From Pisolithus tinctorius (Eukaryota > Basidiomycota > Agaricomycetes > Boletales > Pisolithaceae), in the NCBI GenBank assembly GCA_024663395.1, contig JANFAH010000003.1:2480001-2544000 (forward strand): DNA of 64,000 bases, written 5' to 3'. Below the pieces are notes generated by a model, which saw only the letters and a program-made list of their open reading frames with translations, ran no database searches and was not told the DNA's origin. Of the stretch, positions 47,751-56,399 are shown piece by piece. The stretch's first letter is position 1, and each line of letters opens with the position of its first letter. The position numbers and the translations under genes are program-made.

Positions 47751-49367
47751 GAGTCAAAGTGTGGTTCAGTGGTGGAAACCAACCAAAACCAACACAAAAG
47801 ACAAAAAGAGTGAGTGGTGGTGTGCCTATGCGGTACCTAGATGGTGGGACCTGTTCTTTGAAGGGGTTTTTGCGAGCTACAACACTCAAAGATGAGTGCT
47901 GAGGATTGGGGATGCTTCTGACGAAGAAGGAGCAGGAATGCGATAGGATGCAATAGGGTAGACTGCTGTCAGCCTACAGAAGGATGGATGATGACTTAAT
48001 TCGATGTCCTAAGCTGCACTGAGCTCAGGGAGGGCTTGGAGCGAAGTATATTGGTGATAGATGAGGATAAGCAAAGTAGACAATAGTTAGACCCTTAATA
48101 AAGTCTCAACTATTGAAGCTGCTGAATGAATTACTGAGAGATGATAAATTGCGAGCAAGAGGGGCTCTCTGATGTCTTCTTCTTTTAGCTATCTAAGTAC
48201 AGTGATTATATACAGTACAGGGGCATTGCCTATGGAAAACAAGGTGCAAACACTTGGTAAGTGATTGGTAACTGATGAGTAAGGAATGTAAGCAGTGGGT
48301 AATTGTCTTAGAAAGCATTGGTGAGCATTGGTAAGGATAAGTAAGCCAAAAGGCAAAGAATCAGTAAGCAAGGCCAAAAGACTGGTAAGTATTGGCAATA
48401 AGTGAGTCAAAGACAGTCAGGATGTCAAAGTATGAGTCAAGTAAAGTCAAAAACTGGGAAAGCGCACTGGAATCGCATTAGGGGGAGGCTGTGCATGTCA
48501 CATCTCGAAGGGATTGCTTCTAGGCCAAGGTAGGATGACAGAGAGGCAGCGCTGATCTGATGCCGATATAGTACATCCAAAAGTGGACAGGGTGAGTCAG
48601 ATGTCGACAGGGGTCAAGCTTTGGGGGTCTGTGGGGTGACAGGAGCATAGGGGATCGCAACTTTCCCCCCCAAACCATCCTCTCAGTGAAGCAAATAAAA
48701 ACTTCATGAATGAGGCTCTGATGGAAGAGAGGATGAAGGGGGAGCATCTTCTGCTGTATCTTGCAATAAGGAGGCAAGATGTGTATCATACTTGTCATGG
48801 ATGCAATCAGGGAGAGTAGAGAACAGTAGATTATACTGTAGCTGTCGCAATTTTGGAAGAATGATGGACAAGACTGGTATGAAGATGTTGCAGGGAGCAG
48901 GGAGGAAGGATCCATATGCTTCTTGGACTGGAGAGACCGAAATGACCACATAAGACCTTTCCAAGTGAATGACAGACCTGAGGCGACCAAAGAATGTCCT
49001 CCTAGAGGTCATACTGACAAAAAGAATGCACTGTCCAAGCTGGATGGGCTGAGAGGGGGCAGATGAGGATGGGATGTACCAGGACACTTCAGGATGGAAG
49101 CTGGTAGGAACTCCTGGTAGATATATGTAGCCATGGTCCCTAGCAAAGGGGACAAGCGAAATGATTGATGTGGAGGTGGCCATATCAGAAGAATTAGTGA
49201 AATGAGCATCTTTTGGAGGGAGTGCTGTAGAAACGTGTGGAGTGCACAAATCCTTTCCAATTTTGGAAGGTAGGATCGCGTGGCTGAGCACTACAAGCGA
49301 GTGTGGGAATGGTTTCAGTATCTGCAGAAATGGTGGAGATATGTCAAAAACTGGAATGCCATACATG
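47751..49367 (-). repeat. Left arm (reverse copy) of a ~1.6 kb inverted repeat
   Basis: The reverse complement matches 49557-51180 along its whole length with scattered substitutions. It contains a ~220-codon ORF (see 48704-49366) and an LTR-like, TATA-bearing stretch. Several protein differences from the right arm are what CpG transitions would give: R to C twice, E to K, V to I, S to L, all on the left arm. Confidence 0.9.
48704..49366 (-). CDS. ORF inside the left inverted-repeat arm, function unknown
   Basis: Starts ATG at 49366 (MYGIPVFDISPPFLQILKPF) and runs 220 codons with SLVVLSHAILPSKIGKDLC, ARDHGYIYLPGVPTSF, MTSRRTFFGRLRSVIHLERS and QLQYNLLFSTLPDCIHDKYD. No recognised domain, TM helix or catalytic motif. 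It is followed on the same strand by a G-run and then a TATA-bearing region, like the last ORF of a retroelement before its LTR. The forward copy has GTG instead of this ATG. Confidence 0.4.
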   Translation of the reverse strand: MYGIPVFDISPPFLQILKPFPHSLVVLSHAILPSKIGKDLCTPHVSTALPPKDAHFTNSSDMATSTSIISLVPFARDHGYIYLPGVPTSFHPEVSWYIPSSSAPSQPIQLGQCILFVSMTSRRTFFGRLRSVIHLERSYVVISVSPVQEAYGSFLPAPCNIFIPVLSIILPKLRQLQYNLLFSTLPDCIHDKYDTHLASLLQDTAEDAPPSSSLPSEPHS

Positions 49368-49556
49368 GGCGCTGTCACACACCAAAGGTGTTTGGTGAGG
49401 TGGACATGGATGTAGCTGATGAATGGAGATGAAGACCATAGCCCTCATGCGAAGAAGGACGGCCAGAAATGTTGGCAGTCATCCCTTGCACAAGAACGAG
49501 TTGTCAATGCCAAAGAAAAAGGAGGAAGCGAGTTAAGCGCCAATAAAGTTCTTAAG
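49368..49556 (-). repeat. Reverse copy of the ~190-bp segment T
   Basis: The reverse complement of 51182-51373 with scattered changes. It joins the two long arms, so the inverted repeat has this segment as its centre. Confidence 0.88.
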
Positions 49557-50224
49557 TGCCCGTGTATGGCATTCCGGTTTTCGACATATCTCTGCCAATT
49601 CTGCAGACACCGAAACCATTCCCACACTCGCTTGTAGTGCTCAGCCACGCGATCCTACCTTCCAAAATTGGAAAGGATTTGCGCACTCCACACGTTTCTA
49701 CAGCACTCCCTCCAAAAGACGCTCATTTCGCTAATTCTTCTGATATGGCTGGCTCCACATCAATCATTTCGCTTGTCCCCTTTGCTAGGGACCATGGCTA
49801 TGTATATCTTCCAGGAGTTCCTACTAGCTTCCGTCCTGAAGCATCCTGGTACATCCCACCCTCGTCTGCCCCCTCTCAGCCCATCCAGCTTGGACAGCGT
49901 GTTCTTTTTGTCAGTATGACCTCTAGGAGGACATTCTTTGGTCGCCTCAGGTCTGTCATTTGCTTGGAAAGGTCTTATGTGGTCGTTTCAGTCTCTCCAG
50001 TCCAAGAAGCATATGGATCCTTCCTCCCTGCTCCCTGCAACGTCTTCATACCAGTCTCGTCCATCATTCTTCCAAAATTGCGACAGCTACAGTATAATCT
50101 ACTGTTCTCCACTCTCCCTGATCGCATCCATGACGAGTATGATGCACATCTTGCCTCCTTATTGCAAGATACAGCAGAAGACACTCCCCCTTCATCCTCT
50201 CTTCCAACAGAGCCTCATTCATGA
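49557..50224 (+). pseudogene. Forward copy of the arm ORF (start codon is GTG)
   Basis: Frame matches the left-arm ORF (VYGIPVFDISLPILQTPKPF to SSSLPTEPHS), but the initiator is GTG. The first in-frame ATG is ~60 codons in (MAGSTSIISLVPFARDHGYV). It keeps Arg at positions where the left arm has Cys, so it is the less mutated copy. Function unknown. Confidence 0.4.
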
Positions 50225-50714
50225 AGTTTTTATTTGCTTCACTGAGAGGACAGTAAGGGGGGAAGGTTGCGATCCCTTATGCTCCTGTCACCCCACAGGC
50301 CCCCAAAGCTTGACCCCTGTTGACATCTGACTCACCCTGTCTGCTTTTGGATGTACTATATCAGCATCAGATCAGCGCTGCCTCTCTGTCATCCCACTTT
50401 GGCCCAGAAACGATCTCTTCGAGATGTGACATGCACAGCCTCCCCCTAATGCAATTCCAGTGCACTTTCCCAGTTTCTGACATTACTTGACTCATACCTT
50501 GACATTCTGACTGTCTTTGACTCACCTATTGCCAATACTTACCAATCTTTTGCCCTTGCTTACTGATTCTTCACCTTTTGGCTTACTTATCCTTACCAAT
50601 GCTCACCAATGCTTTCTAAGACGATTACCCACTGCTTACATTCCTTACTCATCAGTTACCAATCACTTACCAAGTGTTTGCACCTTGTTTTCCATAGGCA
50701 ACGCCCCTGTACTG

Positions 50715-50722
50715 TATATAAA
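50715..50722 (+). promoter_or_regulatory. TATA box in the right arm
   Basis: TATATAAA inside CTGTATATAAATCACTG. The equivalent left-arm site reads TATATA, weakened. Context suggests an LTR promoter. Confidence 0.5.
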
Positions 50723-51181
50723 TCACTGTACTTAGGTAGCAAAAAAGAAGGAGACATCAGAGAGCCCCTCTTGCTCGCATTTTATTATCATTCAGTAAAT
50801 CATTCAGCAGCTTCGATAGTTGAGACTTTATTAAGGGTCTAACTATCGTCTACTTCGCTTATTATCGTCTATCATCAATCTACTTCGCTCCAAGTCCTCC
50901 CTGAGCTCAGTGCAGCTCAGAGCATCGAATTAAGTCGTCATCCATCCTTCTGTAGGCTGACAGCAGTCTACCCCATCGCTTCCTCTCGCATTCCTGCTCC
51001 TTCTTCGTCAGGAGCACCCCCAACCCTCAGCACTCATCTTTGAGTGTTGTAGTTCGCAAAAACCCTCCCAAAGAACAGGTTCCACCATCTAGGTACCGCA
51101 TAGGCACACCACCACTCGCTTTCATTGTCTTTTGTGTTGGTTTTGGTTGGTTTCCACCACTGAACCTCACTTTGACTCACA

Positions 51182-51373
51182 GCGCTTAAGAATTTTGACC
51201 AGCACTTAACTTGCTCCCTTCTTTTTCCTTGGCATTGATGACCTGTTCTTGTGCGAGGGATGACTGCTGACATTTCTGGCTGTCCTTCTTCGCATGAGAG
51301 CTATGGTCTTCATCTCCATTCATCTGCTGCATCCATGTCCACCTCACCAAACACCTTTGGTGTGTGACACCGA
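51182..51373 (+). repeat. Forward copy of segment T
   Basis: 192 bp, inverted relative to 49368-49556. It ends with a small palindrome around CAAACACCTTTGGTGTGTG and abuts the truncated integrase sequence of the next element. Confidence 0.88.
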
Positions 51374-51728
51374 GGGCTGCAGTTCATGTCCTCGTTTACA
51401 AAGGAGCTTTATAAAGCAATAGGGGTAAAAACAAAGCTGAGTACTGGGTATCATCCTCAAACTAATGGAGAAAGCGAAAGAGTAAACCAAGAGGTGGAAG
51501 GGTACCTTTGGCTCTATTGCTCAGAATTCCCAAATTCCTGGGCCTCGAAACTCCCCTCCACTGAGTTCGCTCACAACTCATGGGTTCATTCCATACACAA
51601 AATGACTCCGTTTTCACTCATACTCGGTTATGACCCATCTCCTTACCCCGAAAAGTGCCTCACCCCGGTCCCCTCCGTAGACGAACATTTGGAATGACTC
51701 ATGTCATCCCGGGACGTTGCTATTCTCA
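51374..51728 (+). pseudogene. Gypsy integrase core, fragment
   Basis: RGLQFMSSFTKELYKAIGVK, STGYHPQTNGESERVNQEVE, GYLWLYCSEFPNSWASKLPS and HKMTPFSLILGYDPSP are the second half of a DDE integrase, with the catalytic Glu in GESERVNQ. The frame is stopped by TGA just after VPSVDEHLE (about 51695-51697), where Arg is expected. The N-terminal zinc site and the first two catalytic Asp are missing. Confidence 0.88.
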
Positions 51729-52605
51729 TGCTGTGGGGAGCTGGTATCTGCTACCTAGTGTGGGGATGTGGGCTCCAGCCTAGGGATAGGCGATCTGAAG
51801 GGGTGAGTTCGGCCCAAGAGGAGTCGCTCTAGCAGCAGGAGGGTGGAGGGAATGAATGTGACTGAGTTGCTCAAGTCACTCGACCTGTAAACGAAAAGCA
51901 CGATGGATTAAAGAGTGCACAGGTCTTGGGCTAGCCTGGAAAGTGGTCGCAACTGTGCTTGCAGCTCAGTGCTAGGCAAGGAAAGGTGAAGGGGTCATGT
52001 CGACGTCATTACTCTGCTTCCTCTCTCTGTCTCTAACTTGGGGGCTTCAAAGTTGTTATTTTCCTGTCAACGAAGACAGGTATATGTGTAGCTACATGCC
52101 AAGTATGTAACTATGAAGTAAGCGATGTCAAAGGTGAAAAGATCGACAGGAAATGATGGGAATTAGGTGAGATCAACATAATGATGGCCCTGAGGCCAGA
52201 ATAGCATTGGTAATCGAAAGAGAGACTAAATGTAAATGAAGCAAAAGTGATCTGAATAGAAGCAAACAAGAAGAGAATGAGAGCAACAGCAAAGCACTTA
52301 CACAACCCATAGTGTGGACCTGAAGAGTGCCAGTGAGCAAGTATAGGCAACTGGACACCCATCACAAGTGTCAGACTTTGTCGCAATGACTAGGGAGAGT
52401 GTCAGAAGGTGATGTGACTATGGGGGAAGTAAGTCGACAGAGGGGGATGTAGCACTGGGTGACCTAGAGTGCAGGGGGTGTTGAAGTCGCTCGAGAGGGG
52501 TCGCATTTGTGTCACATTTGCCAGAAACCCTATAGCCACTTAGTAGACCTCCTATTGACACTATACATACACTCTTAGTGTAGGGAGATCCCTCTCCCCA
52601 CAGCA
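51729..52605. mobile_element. Insertion with 12-bp terminal inverted repeats (solo LTR or MITE-like)
   Basis: It begins TGCTGTGGGGAG and ends CTCCCCACAGCA, perfect inverted repeats, 877 bp apart. It sits inside the gypsy integrase frame: the sequence before it and the AHKKAQELMRS after it belong to one protein. No coding capacity was recognised. TG...CA ends suggest a solo LTR, but no clear 5-bp target duplication was found; CAT flanks both sides. Confidence 0.7.
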
Positions 52606-53100
52606 CATAAAAAAGCACAGGAGTTGATGCGTTCGTGCAGCAAAGGATCTTATGAACCACCTAAAGTCAGAGATCAAGTTCTCCTTGATGTCGGCCATCT
52701 TAGGATCAAAAACCAGTGTGACAAGATTGTGCCCTGATGTCTCGGACCTTTCAAAGTGACTCATGTAGTTTCTCCAGTCGCTTTCCAATTGGAACTCCCA
52801 CCCACTTGGAAGGTACATCCAGTGCTCCACACCTCTCGGATCTTCCCATATACCGAAAACAATACCTATGGAGCTGCACCCACAGCACCTCTGCCTGAAC
52901 TAGTGGATGATGAGATCGAGTGGGAGGTGGAGGCTATACTAAATCACAAAACTGATGGTCGTTGTGGACAGTGCAAATATCTGGTCAAGTGGAAAGGATT
53001 CCCCCATTCGTCAAATACGTGGGAACCCGAAGAACATATAAAAGAGCATGCATCTGAAGCACTCGATCAGTACAAACTCGCTCAACACCTTCGAAATTAA
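52606..53100 (+). pseudogene. Gypsy integrase C-terminus with chromodomain
   Basis: AQELMRSCSKGSYEPPKVRD, QVLLDVGHLRIKNQCDK, then TGA at ~52737-52739, GPFKVTHVVSPVAFQLELPP, WKVHPVLHTSRIFPY, and the chromodomain EWEVEAILNHKTDGRCGQCK, YLVKWKGFPHSSNTWEPEEH. It ends HLRN with TAA at 53098-53100. Chromodomains steer chromovirus insertion to heterochromatin. The aromatic cage residues (Y-W-W type) appear kept. Confidence 0.9.
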
Positions 53101-54209
53101 TGGACTCTCCCCACTCCATCAACACTGAAAATGACTATGCCAACTTGCTTGGAGAATCCCTTTACGACCCCGCAACCAACAGGGATGACCTTCTTGTCCC
53201 CCCCATCGCCTGTTATCGCCACTCCCCTCCCTTGTCCGCCACCACCTGCATTCCTGAGTCGGATGCCTTGTCCCTCATCACACAGTGGGAGGTACCGACC
53301 CCTGTCTCCTGCCCTCTCAGACCACGTCCACACCAGGGTTTCTCAGTCTGCCAAGTACTGATCCCCAAGCCCAGAGTCTCCCTGAGTGGGGACAGTAAGC
53401 AGCAAGGAAAGGGAAAGGGTAAAGAGGTCCCTCACCATGACCCCGATCGTGGAAGCCCCTCCACCAGTTCCTCCCATGCTCCCCACTCTTCCAACGTTTG
53501 CCCCGAACCCATCGCCTCCAGAAATGCAGCACTTGACCTGCTTGCCTCAGTCGCCCTTGCCAGGGATGATGAGCTGTGATTACCAATCTCAGCAAGTGAC
53601 TACCTGGACATTATTAGGTCGCTTGACGTCTTCAACGACAGGGACAACATTGATGGGTGTACACCAGAACAAGTTAAGTATTTTGGGCTGTTGTCTGAAA
53701 TCTACAGAGCAGCAGATGTGATAGGAAAAGCCACCAACAAAATCCGTACTACCCAACTCTCCGGTACTGCTCTGCTGGCAGAGGTCATCATGGTCTCCAT
53801 GCTGGAGGAAGGATACTCAGATGTCTTAGAAGCAGTGACAGGAGGCGCGTATCACCACCTTCATGATCGTCAGATCGGCAAGTTCCTTGTGCCTACCGCT
53901 TCTTGGCTTCTTGAACAGATCAGGCCTAAAGAAGAGCTGGTGATCCCTGAAATGAAACCTGACATGGATGCAGAGGTCCGTTGGGATCCACTGCTGGAAT
54001 TCATGGATAATGTGATGGTTTTTAAAGAGGTCGGTCACCGTCTTGGGATGGCTACTAACAGGTCCACCTGGGAGGCCCTACTTCAGAATGCTATGTGGAG
54101 TGGCATCGACAAAAGTTATTATAATGCTGTCTATTCCACTGATGCTCTCCCTGCAGTTCCCTTTGTCCCTGTCCCTGAAGATCAACTTTGCTACTATCTC
54201 AGAGGATGA
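53100..54209 (+). pseudogene. Extra ORF downstream of pol, gag-like, starting in a TAATG overlap
   Basis: The ATG at 53100-53102 shares its A with the pol TAA (TAATG). A Pro/Ser-rich start leads to RNAALDLLASVALARDDEL, TGA at 53577-53579, then in the same frame PISASDYLDIIRSLDVF, TPEQVKYFGLLSEIYRAADV, TGGAYHHLHDRQIGKFLVPT, ASWLLEQIRPKEELVIPEMK, and TGA at 54207-54209. After that stop the same frame continues with HACFQCCYLGHW, which looks like the start of a zinc knuckle. So this is probably a gag-type or nucleic-acid-binding protein encoded 3' of pol. I do not recognise a named family. Confidence 0.5.
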
Positions 54210-54439
54210 GCTTCAGTCCCTGAGGGGCATCCTCTTTACCAGCACGCCTGCTTCCAATGCTGTTACCTGGGACATTGGTCCTGCTGTAATGGACAGGGAT
54301 CACATTGGACTCCGGCAATGACCTCCCCATCGTCTCCACTGTCTCCGGCACCCATTTCTTCCTGCACCAGATCCCGCCACCCTGCTAATCCCGCTCAGGG
54401 CTGCTCCTGCCACTCATCCTCAAGGGTCTGAGGACCTTA

Positions 54440-54451
54440 GAGGGGGGGTGA
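54440..54451 (+). other. Polypurine tract
   Basis: AGAGGGGGGGTGA directly before the LTR start TGTTATGCC. Confidence 0.7.
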
Positions 54452-55048
54452 TGTTATGCCCGCTTAACATGTCTTTCCTTTTTTGCCATTTTCCCCTAAA
54501 TTGCCAAGTCACGTGTCTCATGTACCTCGTCACATCGATTGTCCCTGCCATGGTCATCCTTGGTCTGTTGGCACGTAGAGCCTTTGGATCACTGGTGGTG
54601 GTGGTATTTCCAATACCAACTGATGCTGCGTATGCCATCATCACTCTGACTCGAAGCTGCGCCCACAGCTGATGGATGTATATTTCATTTATGTTTACTT
54701 CTTGCTCCGATCCCGTTCTGACTCGTTTATATTGCCTACATGTCTCTTCCCCCAGAGTCGGTATCATTGCCCCTCGCTGCGGACTGCATCCACAGCCAGT
54801 TTGGCTGTACAACCAGTGCTTGACTCATGTCTATTTCATCGTTTACTTGTTTATAGTTAACTGTGGATGTGTGTACAGTACAAACCCAGCACGGGTATAT
54901 AAAGTAGCAGTACTGTACCCTGTATCCTCAGTTTTTCGATATCTTGCAACTCCACTATTATCTTTGACTTGTACTCTGTCCCTTCTCTGTCGCGATCCCA
55001 AAGGAACTTGCCAGTAGAATGGACCTCTGCCAGTACTTGTCAATAACA
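54452..55048 (+). repeat. LTR of the gypsy remnant (597 bp)
   Basis: Starts TGTTAT and ends ATAACA, a 6-bp inverted terminal pair. A polypurine tract precedes it. It carries a TATATAAA box near 54895-54902. It is followed after two bases by TGGAGCCATCAGGGG, which has the form of a primer-binding site, so the LTR might also be the 5' LTR of a lost element. Confidence 0.7.
54895..54902 (+). promoter_or_regulatory. TATA box in the LTR
   Basis: GGGTATATAAAGTAG in the U3 part, about 150 bp from the LTR end. Confidence 0.6.
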
Positions 55049-56399
55049 AGTGGAGCCATCAGGGGTTACAATAAGTTTGGCCCATTGTGGGACACTACCT
55101 CTGGGTAGCGTGCGGATAGGGGAAGGCTGTAAGGGAAATCCCTAGGCTCGACCCAAGGGGTGCTGAGTTGGAAGGAGATGTAGAGTATGATGATAGAGTT
55201 GGTTGAAGAGTCGAATGTAGGGCACGGAATTTAATTCCGCAGAGTTGTAGATAGGAATAGACTTTGCTTCTGAAATTCCGAGAGACAATCTTGACCTGAC
55301 AAAGTAACTCCGAGACGAATTAGGCGCTCGAGAGGGGAAACAAGGAACTAGCAGACCAAGGACACAAAGACACAGGAGACACAGTGGACGCAGATGACGC
55401 AAAGACACAGGTATGCAGCAAACACAGAGGACGCAAGGACACTTAGAACACCTTAGACTCGCATGTGACATGGATGGTGAGTCCCGAAAGATGATTCTTT
55501 TTCGTCTCTAAGGCGGACTTATATAGTACATGGATAGTAAGGTACTGATCGGAGAAATGTGGGGCGGGTAAAGCAAAATTCCGAAAAACAAAGAGGGCAA
55601 CGTGTCAGATGTCAAAGCCATACAGGATCATGTGAAGACAAACTGTTAAGTAGTAACCAAGAAAAACAAATGGGAAAAGATAGGTATATTCTGGCAGGAC
55701 AAGTGTACATCGTACCGTGGAGTGTGCGAAGGATAGAGGCCATAGATGCAAGGGGGTACTCGCATTGCAGAGAAAGGTTCGCAGGAGAAGAGCGAGAGAG
55801 GTAACTGGAGTTTTTACTGATGATCTGTGTGATTTCCCTGCTATGTGGTGAGGTGGAGGTTGAGGCGACACGACTGCAGAATTCTGGATAGACGTGTGTC
55901 AGGTTGATGTTGACACGGAATTCCGGGACAATGACTGGTGTGTGTTATTGATGGACAGGGGAGCTCCGAAGGATCAACGGGCGAGGTGGTGCATGAGGCT
56001 GAAGCACGAGGCTGATGCAATAATTCCGAAGACGACAGACATGGAACTTTGATAGGGGTCGACTTTGGTGACAGCGGAATTTTGGTGTTGGCATCCCTAT
56101 TTTGGCCTCAGGGAGTATACTACTCCCTACACCTCCCAGGGTCTTCGAATGCTGACTGTCCTCGGTCAGAGGTCATCGAGTTGCGGCAGAAGGGCGGCAG
56201 AGATTCAGCAGGTGACATAAACAAAGATGGCTCGTGTTTGGCCATGCGCCTTGTGTGAGCAAAACTCTGCACATGGGTAACGTGTCAGCAACAGCCCTGC
56301 AGAATTAAAAAAACTCGCCCGGAAACTGTCTCATCATCAGATTCACCCTTGTTACTCTACCACCTCGCTCTCAGACTCTCACAACTCTCGCCAACGACC
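55049..56399. other. Probable LTR of the minus-strand gypsy element, boundaries unsure
   Basis: About 1.3 kb with no gene. On the minus strand a TATATAAG box (near 55529-55536, in GGACTTATATAGTAC on the plus strand) is followed by a pyrimidine-rich leader. A candidate LTR start TGTTGCTGACACG is at ~56288 and a possible end CCCACA near 55086. The word AATTCCG recurs here and throughout the gypsy element up to 64 kb, suggesting one unit. A short degenerate tandem repeat lies at 55355-55445. Confidence 0.4.
55355..55445 (+). repeat. Degenerate tandem repeat
   Basis: Reiterated GACGCAAAGACACAGG-like words (GGACACAAAGACACAGG, GACGCAAAGACACAGG, GACGCAAGGACAC), about four imperfect units. Confidence 0.6.

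Larger units (their letters stand above)
49557..51180 (+). repeat. Right arm (forward copy) of the inverted repeat
   Basis: Matches 47751-49367 in reverse complement. From ~50420 on it has reiterated CTTACCAAT-like words, then a TGTATATAAATC TATA box and a purine-poor leader, which looks like an LTR or promoter region. Confidence 0.9.
51374..55048 (+). mobile_element. Ty3/gypsy chromovirus remnant (5' truncated, interrupted)
   Basis: Consists of an integrase-core end (51374-51728), an ~877-bp foreign insertion, the integrase C-terminal region with chromodomain (to 53100), an extra gag-like ORF and a 597-bp LTR. Its gag, protease, RT and left LTR are not in the window; the left break is at segment T. 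Internal stops are TGA. Confidence 0.85.

Noticed and set aside
48189..48430. CTTACCAAT-like reiterated words as a CRISPR-type or regular satellite array
   Set aside because: Spacing and sequence are irregular, there are no unique spacers, and the host is a eukaryote.
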